A DNA stretch of 64,000 bases from Imbricaverruca yamaguchii (taxonomy: Eukaryota; Arthropoda; Thecostraca; Neoverrucidae). This document shows positions 44,359-56,465 of the stretch, in pieces. Made by a program: the position numbers and the translations under genes. Under the pieces are notes generated by a model that saw only the letters and a program-made list of their open reading frames with translations, ran no database searches and was not told the origin of the DNA. Position 1 is the stretch's first letter. Every line of letters starts with the position of its first letter. The DNA lies in NCBI GenBank assembly GCA_034440575.1, contig JAOTOL010001367.1:1-64000 (forward strand). The letters are read 5' to 3'.

Positions 44359-44645
44359 GACTGGGTTCAGACCGGGATCAGACGGGGATGTGACTGGGAT
44401 CAGGCCGGGATCGGACCGGGATCAGACGGGGATCAGACCGTGATCGGACTGGGATCAGACTGGAATAAGACGGGGATCCTATTAGGATCAGGCGGGGATC
44501 AGACTGGGATCAGACTGGGATCAGACTGGAATCAGACGGGGATCAGACAATGATGGGACTAGGATTAGACCGGAATCGGACTGGGTTGGGACTGGGATCT
44601 GACTTGGATCAGACTGGGATCAGGTTGGGATCAGACCGAGGCGCC
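44359..44645. repeat. GGGATCAGACT short-unit minisatellite, about 24 copies
   Basis: Units of 11-12 bp with GATC in almost every copy. Variants GACGGGGATC and GACCGGGATC are interleaved. Confidence 0.93.
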
Positions 44646-44737
44646 GTTGATCCGAGCTGACGCAGCGAACCCAGCGACGTCTACTTGGACACGTGCATCG
44701 GAGCACAAAATCGGCCGTTCCGGTCCCGTCTGCTCCA

Positions 44738-45030
44738 GTTTGGTCCAATGTGGTCTGGTCTGGTCTGGTCTGGTCTGGTCTGGTCCGATCCGGTCTGGTC
44801 TGGTCTGATCTGGTTTGGCTCCATCTGATCCAGTTTGGTCCCATGTGGTCTGGTCTGGTCTGGTCTGGTCTGGTCTGGTCTGGTCTGGTCTGGTCCGGTC
44901 CGGTTCGGTCTGGTCTGGTCTGATCTGGTTTAGCTCCATCTGATCCGGTTTGGTCCCATGTGGTCTGGTCTGGTCTGGTCTGGTCTGGTCTGGTCCGATC
45001 TGGTATGGTCTGGTCCGGTCTTGTCTGGTG
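44738..45030. repeat. TGGTC 5-bp repeat with 115-bp higher-order unit
   Basis: TCTGG units form runs of up to 13. The interruption GATCTGGTTTGGCTCCATC, then TGATCCAGTTTGGTCCCATG, recurs with GATC at 44807 and 44922, exactly 115 bp apart, so a compound block has been duplicated. Confidence 0.94.
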
Positions 45031-45454
45031 GCTGCCAAACTATAATGGTGAAGCCAGTCTGCAAGGTAGCTGGCCTGGCATATTCGATCAACACCTGGTG
45101 GTGGAAATCGGGAGCAACTGGAGCATGGAGTTGAAAAACGTGCGGAACACACATCTATGTGGAAAAGCTGGGCACATTGGCATGGCTATAATGCGGCTGG
45201 ACCCGTGTGGTGGAGGTAGTGCTGCATTTATGCGTGGTTCAGCTACATCTCTTCCCTCCCCTTTCAGCAATAAATCTGAGTCACTTCATTATACAACGAA
45301 GGAAACAGCCACCTGGCAAATTTAACCCTGCCCTTCACCTCCATCCGCCTAGCTTGTCTTCACTCCATCATCCCACTTCCACAACACCCTCTACCTTTCC
45401 CTCCCTCCATGTATCGAATGCATCGACCAATGGCGTGCCCAGGCCCTACCGACC
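45031..45454. other. Unique DNA, no gene seen
   Basis: Frames up to 144 codons (45207-45641 plus) owe their length to the following array. Confidence 0.45.
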
Positions 45455-45885
45455 CGGCCCGACCACGTACAGCTCACGCCATGTCATGGCTCATCAGGTG
45501 TTCAGGACGGCCACGTACACCTCACGCCATGGCATGGCTCATCAGGTGTTCAGGACGGCCACGTACACCTCACGCCACGGCATGGCTGCGCAGGTGTTCA
45601 GGACGGCCACATACACCTCACGCCATGGTATGACTGTGTAGGTGTTCAGGACAGCCAAGTACATCTCACGCCATGACATGGCTGTACAGGTGTTCAGGAC
45701 GGCCACATACACCTCACACCATGGTATGACTGTGTAGGTGTCCAGGACGGCCGCGTACACCTCACGCCATAGCATGGCTGTACAGGACGGCGACGTACAT
45801 CTCACGCCATGACATGGCTGCACAGGTGTTGAGGACGGCCACATATACCTCACGCCATGGCATGGCTGTTCAGGACGGCGACGAC
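45455..45885. repeat. About 48-bp minisatellite, about 9 copies
   Basis: Units contain GGTGTTCAGGACGGCCACGT, then ACACCTCACGCCATGGCATG. NcoI-type CCATGG is present in half of them. Confidence 0.93.
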
Positions 45886-46254
45886 GGCGGCAGTGGCTGC
45901 CCGGATCATAGCTGATGAGGTGGGGGAGAGAGAAGGGGGAGATTGGCTGTATTCTGGGCCAGGGAGATCGATGTCCACAGTAAGGGTCACAGCACAGGCC
46001 GGTCCACTGGACACAGTCTGGCACAACGGCCACACATACATTTTGGATGCGGTGGAACGTGGTGCCATCGATCTGCCTTTCCACGATCAACACGGCAACG
46101 TAAACTTAAGCTGAAGACCGGATCGTGATGTCGTTTTCCGATGCTTTCTAGTTTGATTCTAAACTGCTGTACGCGCGCTCCTCGGAGCACAATAAACACC
46201 GCGTCTATAATGTTAAATGACCACGTACAAGACCACCGAAATTTGAAAGGCCCA
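45886..46254. other. Unique DNA, no gene seen
   Basis: A plus frame of 85 codons (45857-46114) has no recognisable content. Confidence 0.45.
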
Positions 46255-46450
46255 GTGCAGCTCCAGCGCCAGTTCCCGTGTCCAGCCAACTCCAGCACCA
46301 GCTTCCATGCACAGCACAGCTCCAGCACCAGATTCCATGTCCAGTGCAGCGTCAGCACCACTCTCCGTATCCAACACCAGCCCCGTATCCGGAGCGACGG
46401 CGCCACTCTCCGTGTCCAACACCAGCCCCGTTGTCAGAGCGGCGTCGCCA
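46255..46450. repeat. Degenerate CAGCTCCAGCACCAG repeat
   Basis: CCAGCACCAGCTTCCATG- and CAACACCAGCCCCGTATC-type words recur about six times with period near 30 bp. Confidence 0.75.
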
Positions 46451-46661
46451 GTGCTCATTAGGTGCCCCTATGTGACGGAGGTCGTTGTTATCAGCACGGT
46501 CCCCTGCCGGTCGGGTCGATAGCCACTGCGGCGGCGATCGCGGCTCTGATCTGGTCCGCCGACGCACAGCACGCGTCGCGACGCACGGCGCGTGACGGCC
46601 GCGCCACGCTCGGCGCAGATCGCCGGCCGCCGCTCGGCGCACGTGACAACTGCGACAGACT

Positions 46662-48866
46662 GGCGCCGACCGGCGCGCCTGGTACTGATGTGCGATACGC
46701 CGCGCCGACCGGCGCGCCTGGTACTGATGTGTGATACGCCGTACCGACCGGCGCGCCTGGTACTGATGTGTGATACGCCGTACCGACCGGCGCGCCTGGT
46801 ACTGATGTGTACGGACTGGCGCGCCTGGTACTGATGTGTGATACGCCGTACCGACCGGCGCCGACTGGTACTGATGTGTGATACGCCGTACCGACCGGCG
46901 CCGACTGGTACTGATGTGTATACGCCGTACCGACCGGCGCGCCTGGTACTGATGTGTGATACGCCGTACCGACCGGGCGCCTGGTACTGATGTGTGATAC
47001 GCCGTACCGACCGGCGCGCCTGGTACTGATGTGATACGCCGCCACCCGTACGGACCGGCGCGCCTGGTACTGATGTGTGATACGCCGTACCGACCGGCGC
47101 GCCTGGTACTGATGTGTGATACGCCGTACCGACCGGCGCGCCTGGTACTGATGTGTGATACGCCGTACCGACCGGCGCGCCTGGTACTGATGTGCGATAC
47201 GCCGTACCGACCGGCGCCGACTGGTACTGATGTGTGATACGCCGTGCCGACCGGCGCGCCTGGTACTGATGTGCGATACGCCGTACCGACCGTGCGCCAG
47301 TACTGATGTGTACGGACCGGCGCGCCTGGTACTGATGTGTGATACGCCGTACCGACCGGCGCGCCTGGTACTGATGTGTGATACGCCGTACCGACCGGCG
47401 CGCCTGGTACTGATGTGTGATACGCCGTACCGACCGGCGCGCCTGGTACTGATGTGTGATACGCCGTACCGACCGGCGCGCCTGGTACTGATGTGTGATA
47501 CGCCGTACCGACCGGCGCGCCTGGTACTGATGTGTGATACGCCGTACCGACCGGCGCGCCTGGTACTGATGTGTGATACGCCGTACCGACCGGCGCGCCT
47601 GGTACTGATGTGTGATACGCCGTACCGACCGGCGCGCCTGGTACTGATGTGCGATACGCCGTACCGACCGGCGCCGCCTGGTACTGATGTGTGATACGCC
47701 GTACCGACCGGCGCGCCTGGTACTGATGTGTGATACGCCGTACCGACCGGCGCGCCTGGTACTGATGTGTGATACGCCGTACCGACCGGCGCGCCTGGTA
47801 CTGATGTGTGATACGCCGTACCGACCGGCGCGCCTGGTACTGATGTGTGATACGCCGTACCGACCGGCGCGCCTGGTACTGATGTGTGATACGCCGTACC
47901 GACCGGCGCGCCTGGTACTGATGTGCGATACGCCGTACCGACCGGCGCGCCTGGTACTGATGTGTGATACGCCGTACCGACCGGCGCGCCTGGTACTGAT
48001 GTGTGATACGCCGTACCGACCGGCGCCGCCTGGTACTGATGTGTGATACGCCGTACCGACCGGCGCGCCTGGTACTGATGTGCGATACGCCGTACCGACC
48101 GGCGCGCCTGGTACTGATGTGTGATACGCCGTACCGACCGGCGCGCCTGGTTACTGATGTGTGATACCCCCCGGGTACCGACCGGCGCGCCTGGTACTGA
48201 TGTGCGATACGCCGTACCGACCGGCGCGCCTGGTACTGATGTGTGATACGCCGTACCGACCGGCGCCGACTGGTACTGATGTGTGATACGCCGTACCGAC
48301 CGGCGCGCCTGGTACTGATGTGTGATACGCCGTACCGACCGGCGCCGACTGGTACTGATGTGTACGGACTGGCGCGCCTGGTACTGATGTGTGATACGCC
48401 GTACCGACCGGCGCGCCTGGTACTGATGTGTGATACGCCGTACCGACCGGCGCCGCCTGGTACTGATGTGCACGCGACCGACGGGGTACTGATTGTGATA
48501 CGCCGTACCGACCGGCGCGCCTGGTACTGATGTGTGATACGCCGTACCGACCGGCGCGCCTTGTACTGATGTGTGATACGCCGTACCGACCGGCGCGCCT
48601 GGTACTGATGTGTGATACGCCGTACCGACCGGCGCGCCTGGTACTGATGTGTGATACGCCGTACCGACCGGCGCGCCTGGTACTGATGTGCGATACGCCG
48701 TACCGACCGGCGCGCCTGGTACTGATGTGTGATACGCCGTACCGACCGGCGCGCCTGGTACTGATGTGCGATACGCCGTACCGACCGGCGCGCCTGCTAC
48801 TGATGTGTGATACGCCGTACCGACCGGCGCGCCTGGTACTGATGTGTGATACGCCGCGCCGACCGG
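46662..48866. repeat. 39-bp minisatellite, about 56 copies
   Basis: The unit contains GTGATACGCCGTACCGACCG, then GCGCGCCTGGTACTGATGT. Most units hold an AscI site GGCGCGCC. Thirty-nine bp gives open frames of 13-residue repeats on both strands (up to 660 codons minus). Variants GGCGCCGACTGG and GGCGCCGCCTGG change the length by one or two bases and shift frames. Scrambled units occur near 46800-46930, 47285-47320 and 48360-48490. Confidence 0.98.
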
Positions 48867-49189
48867 CGCAAAGCCGGCACCCCGGCAAAATTAACTTCCA
48901 GCCACTCTCAAACACCCCCTCCACTCAAACTGCAAATTACTTTTTGCGGAGCAGCAAAGTAAAATTAAACAACTTAGACATCAGGGAGATGTCCCCAGCC
49001 TGGCCCTCGCCTTCAGCACCTAAATATCACATAAACTAAACGTAAAACTCCCTTAACGTAAATGCCCACTTGCGTTCACTTTGTTTGCAAACACTCGCTG
49101 TAGTAAACAGACATGTAACGTACTCGTTTTAAAGGCGGCGCAAATGACCTTTGTGGCCCGGCAGGCCTAAAAAATCACCCCTCCCCGCC
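48867..49189. other. Unique DNA between two related arrays
   Basis: AT-richer spacer with no gene seen. The 169-codon plus frame through 48530-49039 is mostly array. Confidence 0.45.
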
Positions 49190-49365
49190 GACTGGCGCGC
49201 CTGGTACAAATGGACTGGAGCGCCTGGTACAGATGTGTGTACACTGTACGGACTGGCGCGCCTGGTACAGATGTGTACACTCTGTACGGACTGGCGCGCC
49301 AGGTACAGATGTGTGTACTCTTTACGGAATGGCGCGCCTGGTACATATGTGTGTACATTGGCGCA
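49190..49365. repeat. 38-bp minisatellite, diverged relative of the 39-bp array
   Basis: Four to five units of ACTGGCGCGCCTGGTACAG, then ATGTGTGTACACTGTACGG. GGCGCGCCTGGTAC is shared with the array 300 bp to the left, so the two have a common origin. Confidence 0.9.
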
Positions 49366-50625
49366 CGACTGTGTCAGCATTGTCTTCCAGCAAATTACGT
49401 TCTTACGTTCATTCGAGCCTACAGCCGATATTTCCAGCCTCGATCCCCGGCCTCGATATCCACTTTCGAGCACCATTCGCGATCCCCGGCCTCGATCTCC
49501 AGTACTCATTTCCGGTCTCGATTGCTCGTTTCGATCTCCAGTCTCCATCTCCGGTTTACACCTGCATTCTCCATCTGTGGTTTTGTCTCCCGGTCGACAC
49601 CTGTGACCGCAGTATCAGTGGCGGGAGCAGCAGCGCACTGAGCTCGCGGCCCCTTCACCGGGTGTCGGCTGGTGCTGAAGGTTGAGAGGCACCCCTGTCC
49701 AGCGGGTTCCGGCACACCGGCCGGCGGCGCTGACCCCGTTCGGAAATGACCCCCCTCCACGTCCCCCTGCGGCGGTCCGGACCGGCTCGCCTTGGTTGTC
49801 GGGCTGACCTGGTGATATCTGCTAATGACGTGATGTCCACTAGTGCTGCCACAGGTCAAGGCAGGCCCACTCAAGCACTAGTGATAACGCGGGGAAAGGC
49901 GGCCGTCTCCGAAGATGTCACAGCTGACAGGTGCGTGGACGAAGGTCATCTCTAGGGAGGGGAAATCTTGAGTGAGCGCCTCTGTTGGACAGGGCTGTCC
50001 GGACTCGGACTATCTGTTCTCGAGAAGAGATATCCTGAGTGAACGCATGGGTGTGAGACTTGGATGTCTAATGAAGTCAGTGAGGCGTACCTGCACACAA
50101 CACCTCTGTCCAGGATCAAGTACGGGGGGGGGCGCTAACCCAGCATACTTGCCGAGAGTTATCGGGGGAGGGAGAGGGACTAAGTTTCAAATGCGAACTG
50201 AGCGTGCCTGCCGCTGGCGACACCAACGCCGGAATGTGCAACTTCGGTGACCGACTTGGAGCGAGCAAACGCTAACCAGCATTGTCGCCTCCAATCAACC
50301 CAACATCGTTCCAGTAGCGGTCCGAACTGAAAACTGAAGCTGAACTGAAAACGACGAAAACATCGTTTTCAGAACACTGCTGCACAGATTGTTCACATGT
50401 TGCCTCGGACTCCGCAGACTACATCCGGGTTTTCGATACCTTACACTGCGATGGCAAGACGTTGGGCACATGAAAGTAATGCACAAGTACGAACATCGAA
50501 CCGTATTGATACGGCACAGCAACTAAACGAAACGGCTATGCTACGGCCGTGTTGCGACTATGCTGTAATAATGTCAGAGGACACATCCTGTCGAACGCCA
50601 CATTCAGCTGTGTCCGTGCCTGCTT
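49366..50625. other. Unique DNA, no gene seen
   Basis: A degenerate CTCGATCTCCAG/CGATATCCACTTTCG-like repeat lies at about 49435-49560. Frames of 122-151 codons overlap each other without a recognisable domain. A G7 run is near 50125. Confidence 0.45.
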
Positions 50626-50673
50626 GTCGTGCCAATCCTCACGCCGTGCATACGGCATGAGGATTGGCACGAC
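50626..50673. repeat. Near-perfect 22-bp hairpin with 4-nt loop
   Basis: GTCGTGCCAATCCTCA (50626-50641) pairs exactly with 50658-50673. After one mismatch, GCCGT pairs with ACGGC around the loop GCAT. ATTGGCACGAC, part of the right arm, is repeated again just downstream near 50689-50699. Confidence 0.9.
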
Positions 50674-50827
50674 CTTCTGCAGACGAGATTGGCACGACCG
50701 CGTACCTCCTGCAGCCGTGTGCCGGTCCCTTCATCAATGCAGCTGGCCGCTGCAGTGGCATTCCTTGTGAGGTCGCTCGTGGATGTGAAATCTGGCCCCA
50801 GGCTGTAGCTCAGATGCAACAGAAGCA

Positions 50828-51155
50828 AGGCCGTAGGACAGCCTGGATTCCGACTAGGATAGCCTAGATTCTGACTGGGGCAGCCTAGATTGTGGCTAGG
50901 ACAGCCTGGATCCTGGCTAGGGTAGCCTAAATTCTGACTATGGCAGCTAGATTCTGTCCAGGACAACCAAGACTCTGTCTAAGACAGCCTAGATTCTGGT
51001 TAGGACAACCTATATTCTGGCTAGGACAACCTAGATTATGGCTAGGACAGCCTAGGTTCAAGCTAAGACAGCCTAGACTCTAGCTAAGACAGCCTAGATT
51101 CTGGGCAGGGCGGCCTAAATTTTGGCTAGGGCAGCCGAGATTCTGGCATGTCCAC
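50828..51155. repeat. About 21-bp minisatellite, about 15 copies
   Basis: Units of TAGATTCTGGCTAGGACAGCC with GACTAGGATAGCC and AAGCTAAGACAGCC variants. Confidence 0.93.
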
Positions 51156-51169
51156 TACGTGATGCATAT

Positions 51170-51735
51170 TCATGTTTCAGCAGTAATGGCCGTAGCCCGG
51201 TATCGCTTCAGGCACCCTTCATCTGCTACATCGGTAATGGCTGCAGTCCCGTATTGCTTCAGGAGCCCTTCATCTGTTACATCGGTAATGACTGCAGTCC
51301 CGTATTGCTTCATGCACCCTTCATCTGTTACATCGGTAATGACTGCAGTCCCGTATTGCTTCATGCACCCTTCATCTGTTACATCGGTAATGACTGCAGT
51401 CCCGTATTGCTTCATGCACCCTTCATCTGTTACATCGGTAATGGCTGCAGTCCCGTATTGATTCAGGCGCCCTGCATCTGCTACATCGGTAATGGCTGCA
51501 GTCCCGTATCGCTTCAGGCGCCCTGCATCTGCTACATCGGTAATGGCTGCAGTCCCGTATCGCTTCAGGCACCCTTCATCTTTTACATCGATAATGGCTG
51601 CAGTCCAGAATTGCTTTAGGCACCCTTCATCTTTTACAACGATAATGGCTGCAATCCAGAATTGCTTCAGGCACCCTTCATCTGTTACATCGGAAATGGC
51701 TGCAGTCCCGCATCGCTTCAGGCACCCTTCTGCCT
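51170..51735. repeat. 51-bp minisatellite, about 11 copies
   Basis: The unit contains TTCATCTGTTACATCGGTAA, then TGACTGCAGTCCCGTATTGC, and repeats every 51 bp. It encodes uninterrupted 17-residue repeats in one plus frame (165 codons) and also one minus frame (218 codons). There are few indels, so coding cannot be wholly excluded, but no start, splice or domain evidence supports it. Confidence 0.95.
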
Positions 51736-52764
51736 CAACCTGACTACCGACCGGTGTCCAGAAGCAGTGCTCGGCAGTTACCGGACCACAGTAATACACT
51801 TCTTCGCTCCACCAGTACCTTGCCACTCTGGCTGGACCTCTGTTCCCCAGCAGGTTGGTCCTCTATTCCACCAGTGAGGTGTTGCGCTCGATGGGTCTCA
51901 CTTTCCCAGGAACATCCACACTCTGTCAGACGACTAACCCAAGCAGCATGCGACTTGCGGAAGAATCTGGCTTCAGTGTATTTGGAGGGTTCTGAGTTCA
52001 CGGATTGAGACCAAATGAAGGACGAGACAATGAGCGACAAGGTGCAATTTGCCAATATTTTTCATTACGAGTTTGTGCGAAGTTCAAGGCTGACCACTAG
52101 CAAGTTGAACGGGCATTCGGGGACCACTCAGGCAGTGTGTTTCTTTACACTTTAGTAGGTCTTGCATGTTTGGATTTGCAGTATGAAATCTGCTATATTG
52201 TGTACGCTAATAACCAATACACTTATGCTAAGCCAACATATGAAGTCCACTCAGAAAATTTGCACCGTTTGAGTAAATCAAATATAGGAACCTCAATGCC
52301 AGATATTGCCGTAAAATGCCAGACGATCTAATCAAGGAGGCCAAAGCACGTGAATGAACCTATGACCACTACGTCCACTATCGTGTCCACTATCGCGGCA
52401 GTGCTCAGGTCTATTTGTCTTCAACCACTTAGCTGAAGACAAACACGTCTGCATTGTTTATTTCTGGTGCTGACGTTGTGGGTTTTGATGCAATTGAGTC
52501 ATTGAGGGCAGCGGACAATGTGTAGGCATTCTGGTCGTCTGATCGCATGCAGCCGACCCCCTACTCTATTACCTAATGACGGACACAATACTCCTGGAAC
52601 ATCGCACATATTGTCGATGCTTGCAAGACGGTGCTTCAGTGTGTGTGATTATATGATGACATTTTGTTGGCTTTTCGACCTCCACCGGCGCCACTAGGGT
52701 CTTGTCATTCATTCAACCCAGCGCTGAGCTCCACTGCTTTGGTCGGACATCCTGCCGGACCATG
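51736..52764. other. Unique DNA, no gene seen
   Basis: Short frames only (up to 103 codons). No motif recognised. Confidence 0.5.
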
Positions 52765-53655
52765 AAGCGTGCCTGTCCCAGCTCCCGGTACAGCTCGTGT
52801 GTGGCTGTCCCAGCTCCCGGTACAGCTCGTGTGTGCCTGTCCCAGCTCCCGGTACAGCTCGTGTGTGGCTGCCCCAGCTCCCGGTACAGCTCGTGTGTGG
52901 CTGTCCCAGCTCCCGGTACAGCTCGTGTGTGGCTGTCCCAGCTCCCGGTACAGCTCGTGTGTGGCTGTCCCAGCTCCCGGTACAGCTCGTGTGTGGCTGT
53001 CCCAGCTCCCGGTACAGCTCGTGTGTGGCTGCCCCAGCTCCGACTTGGCTGTCCCAGCTCCCGGTACAGCTGTGTTGGCTGTCCCAGCTCCCGGTACAGC
53101 TCGTGCTTGGCTGTCCCAGCTCCCGGTACAGCTCGTGCTTTGCTGTCCCAGCTCCCGGTACAGCTCGTGTGTGGCTGTCCAGCTCCCAGCTCCCGGTACA
53201 GCTCGTGTGTGCGGCTGTCCCAGCTCCCGGTACAGCTCGTGTGTGGCTCCCAGCTCCCGGTACAGCTGCTTGTTGTCCCAGCTCCGGTACTTCGTGTTTG
53301 CTGTCCCAGCTCCCGGTACAGCTCGTGTGTGGCTGTCCCAGCTCCCGGTACAGCTCGTGTGTGGCTGTCCCAGCTCCCGGTACAGCTCGTGTGTGGCTGT
53401 CCCAGCTCCCGGTACAGCTCGTGCTTGGCTGTCCCAGCTCCCGGTACAGCTCGTGCTTGGCTGTCCCAGCTCCCGGTACAGCTCGTGTGTGGCTGTCCCA
53501 GCTCCCGGTACAGCTCGTGTGTGGCTGTCCCAGCTCCCGGTAAGTCGTGTGGTGCCCCAGCTCCCGGTACAGCTCGTGTGTGGCTGCCCCAGCTCCCGGT
53601 ACAGCTCGTGTGTGGCTGTCCCAGCTCTCAGTACAGCTCGTGCTGGCTGTCGTCA
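52765..53655. repeat. 32-bp minisatellite, about 27 copies
   Basis: The unit contains GTCCCAGCTCCCGGTACAGC, then TCGTGTGTGGCT. Damaged units lie at 53035-53090 and 53180-53310. Thirty-two bp still leaves several frames open at once (348, 335, 431 codons) because the unit lacks stops in most frames. Confidence 0.97.
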
Positions 53656-53814
53656 CCTGATCAGCAGCAGTGCAGCGGTAATGACCGGTATCCTGGCTCT
53701 CCACCAGCACCACATGCGTCCCAGGGGCGTGCAGCTGGACGTACATAGAGGGTCCGAGGGATCCGTCCAGACGTAGCTGGCCTGAGGGGCCAGTCAGCCA
53801 TAATCGACCCAGCA

Positions 53815-54030
53815 GATCCAGCCTAACCAAGCCACACATAGGCGGATACGGGGCAGACCCGGCCATACACAGGCGGATCCGGGCAGATCCACCCTTACGC
53901 AGGCAGACCCAGGCATACCCGCTCTCACACAGGCGGATCCGGGGAGATCCGCTCTCACGCAGGCAGACCCAGGCAGCCCTGGCAGACCCGGCAGACTTGG
54001 CCACACACAGGCGGACCCGGACTCACGCGG
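53815..54030. repeat. Degenerate AGGCGGATCCGGGCAGATCC repeat
   Basis: ACACAGGCGGATCCGG, GCAGACCCAGGCA and CGCTCTCACGCAGG words alternate with a period near 48 bp. Confidence 0.82.
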
Positions 54031-54202
54031 GCAGAACCGGCAGACCCGATCTGACCGAGCCGTGCACGGATGGGCACGGTGGTCGCGGCAAGATCAGGAC
54101 CATCGGCACCGGCAGATCAGATCGTCACGGGCCGTGCACGCCGTCGGCCGCGAACCGTTGTTCGGCGGCCGCGAGCACCCTTGGCTGGTCGATCGGCAGT
54201 GG

Positions 54203-54470
54203 AGAGGCTCACGGCGACGACACACGAGAGAGGCAGGGCCGGCAGCTGGGCAGGTCACGGCGACGACACACGAGAGAGACAGGGCCGGCAGCTGGGCAGG
54301 TCACGGCGACGACACATGAGAGGGGGAGGGCTGGCAGCTGGGACAGGTCACGGCGACGGCACACCATAGGGGGATGGCCGGTAGTGGGGCAGGTCAGGGC
54401 GACGGCACACCATAGGGGGATGCCCGGTAGTGGGGCAGATCAGGGCGACGGCACACGAGAGAGACAGGAC
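54203..54470. repeat. 46-bp minisatellite, about 6 copies
   Basis: Units contain GGCGACGACACACGAGAGAG, then GGCCGGCAGCTGGGCAGGTC. The later copies are ACCATAGGGGGATG variants. Confidence 0.92.
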
Positions 54471-54808
54471 CTGCAGACTGTAGAGATTATTACGCAGAGT
54501 CGTCTCGCTCAAAAATGTGGAGACGCGACAGTGGCTTTGCATCGGCGAATCCGCGTACAACGAAGGACGACTTCATCGGAACGGCCGGCATGTGCAAAGG
54601 GAGGAAGGAAGGGAAATTCCATATTTTGGATACTTTTCGCCGACCGCAACTTTACAAGCTCGTCATGCAATACAGAGCTTAACAATTCATCATCACCTCA
54701 CTCCAGTCTGGAGTGTACTGAAACCTAAGCTGTCCGGATTGGAGGGTGTATGTGAAGTTTGCCGCCAAGTACAACGTTACCACAGGTCTGACGGCCAAGG
54801 GAGGACCC
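54471..54808. other. Unique DNA, no gene seen
   Basis: Nothing recognised. It leads directly into the G-rich array. Confidence 0.45.
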
Positions 54809-55950
54809 ACCGCCACACATGTGTAGTATGGGCGAGGGAGAGCCCACCGCCACACAGGTGTAGTAGGGGCGAGGGAGGGCCCACCGCCACACAGGTGTAG
54901 TAGGGGCGAGGGAGAGCCCACCGCCACACAGGTGTAGTAGGGGCGAGGGAGGGCCCACCGCCACACAGGTGTAGTAGGGGCGAGGGAGGGCCCACCGCCA
55001 CACAGGTGTAGTAGGGGCGAGGGAGAGCCCACCGCCACACAGGTGTAGTAGGGGCGAGGGAGGCCCACCGCCACACAGGTGTAGTAGGGGCGAGGGGCCC
55101 ACCGCCACACAGTAGGTGTAGTAGGGGCGAGGGAGGACCCACCGCCACACAGGTGTAGTAGGGGCGAGGGGGCCCACCGCCACACAGGTGTAGTAGGGGC
55201 GAGGGAGAGCCCACCGCCACACAGGTGTAGTAGGGGCGAGGGAGGCCCACCGCCACACAGGTGTAGTAGGGAGGACGCCAAAGTAGCCACCCAACAGTGT
55301 AGGCCCACCGCCACACAGGTGTAGTAGGGGCGAGGGAGAGCCCACCACCACACAGGTGTAGGAGGGGTGAGGGAAGCCCACCACCACATAGGTGTAGTAG
55401 GGGCGAGGGAGGGCCCACCGCCACACAGTGTAGTAGGGGCGAGGAGGGCCCACCGCCACACAGGTGTAGTAGGGGCGAGGGGGCCCACCGCCACACAGGT
55501 GTAGTAGGGGCGAGGGAGGCCCACCACACATTAGGGTAGTAGGGGCGAGGGGGCCCACCGCCACACAGGTGTAGGTGAGTAGGGCGAGGGCCCACCCCAA
55601 AGTAGTAGGGGCCACACAGGTGTAGTAGGGGCGAGGAGGGCCCACCGCCACACAGGTGTAGTAGGGGCGAGGGGGCCCACCGCCACACAGGTGTAGTAGG
55701 GGCGAGGGAGGGCCCACCGCCACACAGGTGTAGTAGGGGCGAGGGGGCCCACCGCCACACAGGTGTAGTAGGGGCGAGGGAGAGCCCACCGCCACACAGG
55801 TGTAGAGGTGTAGGGGCGAGGGGGAGCCCACCGCCACACAGGTGTGAGGGGGAGGAGCCCACCGCCACACAGGTGTAGTAGGGGCGAGGGGGCCCACCGC
55901 CACACAGGGGTAGTAGGGGCGAGGGAGGGCTCACCGCCACACAGATGTAG
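54809..55950. repeat. 37-bp G-rich minisatellite, about 30 copies
   Basis: The unit contains CCCACCGCCACACAGGTGTA, then GTAGGGGCGAGGGAGGG. The purine-rich part has three close G-runs per unit on the plus strand. Unit lengths vary from 33 to 37 bp through loss of the GGAG step. Minus-strand frames of 282-421 codons are artefacts of the repeat. Confidence 0.97.
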
Positions 55951-56465
55951 TACAGCGGCGGCATGCTGGACGGCAGAGTATCTCGGCCGTTGCTCGGCAC
56001 CCTGCCAGAGGCGGAGGCTGGTCCACATTGGCTAGCTTTCACTGATAGGTCGCCGGTGTGATGACGTCACACATCCGTCCGCCCGTACCCGCGCGCGCGC
56101 GCACGCACACACACACACACACACACACATACGCGCACACCAATAACCCGGACGCAGCAGCTGTGGCGTGGGAACGTGAGCGGCCACGCTCGCAGCCAAG
56201 TGCTTTGGTTGGGCGGAGGTGCTCGGCAACACCGCCAATGGGGAGGTCAGCCGGGTCGACTGATGCGTCAACACGACGGCTGTGTATGTTCCCGCGCCAA
56301 TAGTCCGACTAACGGCGGGAACCTGGCCGAGCGGGTGTCGCTGGCCAGCCTTTGTCCGTCTTCGACCCGCCCCGTTGTGAGGCCGCTGACCACGCCGGTG
56401 CCGGTGCGGTGCGGTGATGGGGTAGGCCCGTGTTTTGCTGCGCGGTCCGGGGAGGGTGGCGGGCC
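55951..56465. other. Unique DNA with (GC)n(AC)n tract
   Basis: A (GC)5(AC)n alternating purine-pyrimidine tract lies at about 56091-56136. Otherwise GC-rich with no gene seen. Confidence 0.6.

Noticed and set aside
46491..48473. 660-codon minus-strand frame and plus-strand 13-residue repeats
   Set aside because: The 39-bp unit is divisible by three and open on both strands. One- and two-base unit variants shift the frame within the array.
51122..51826. 17-residue repeat frames on both strands (165 and 218 codons)
   Set aside because: The 51-bp period explains them. There is no start context, signal peptide or splice evidence, and both strands are equally open.
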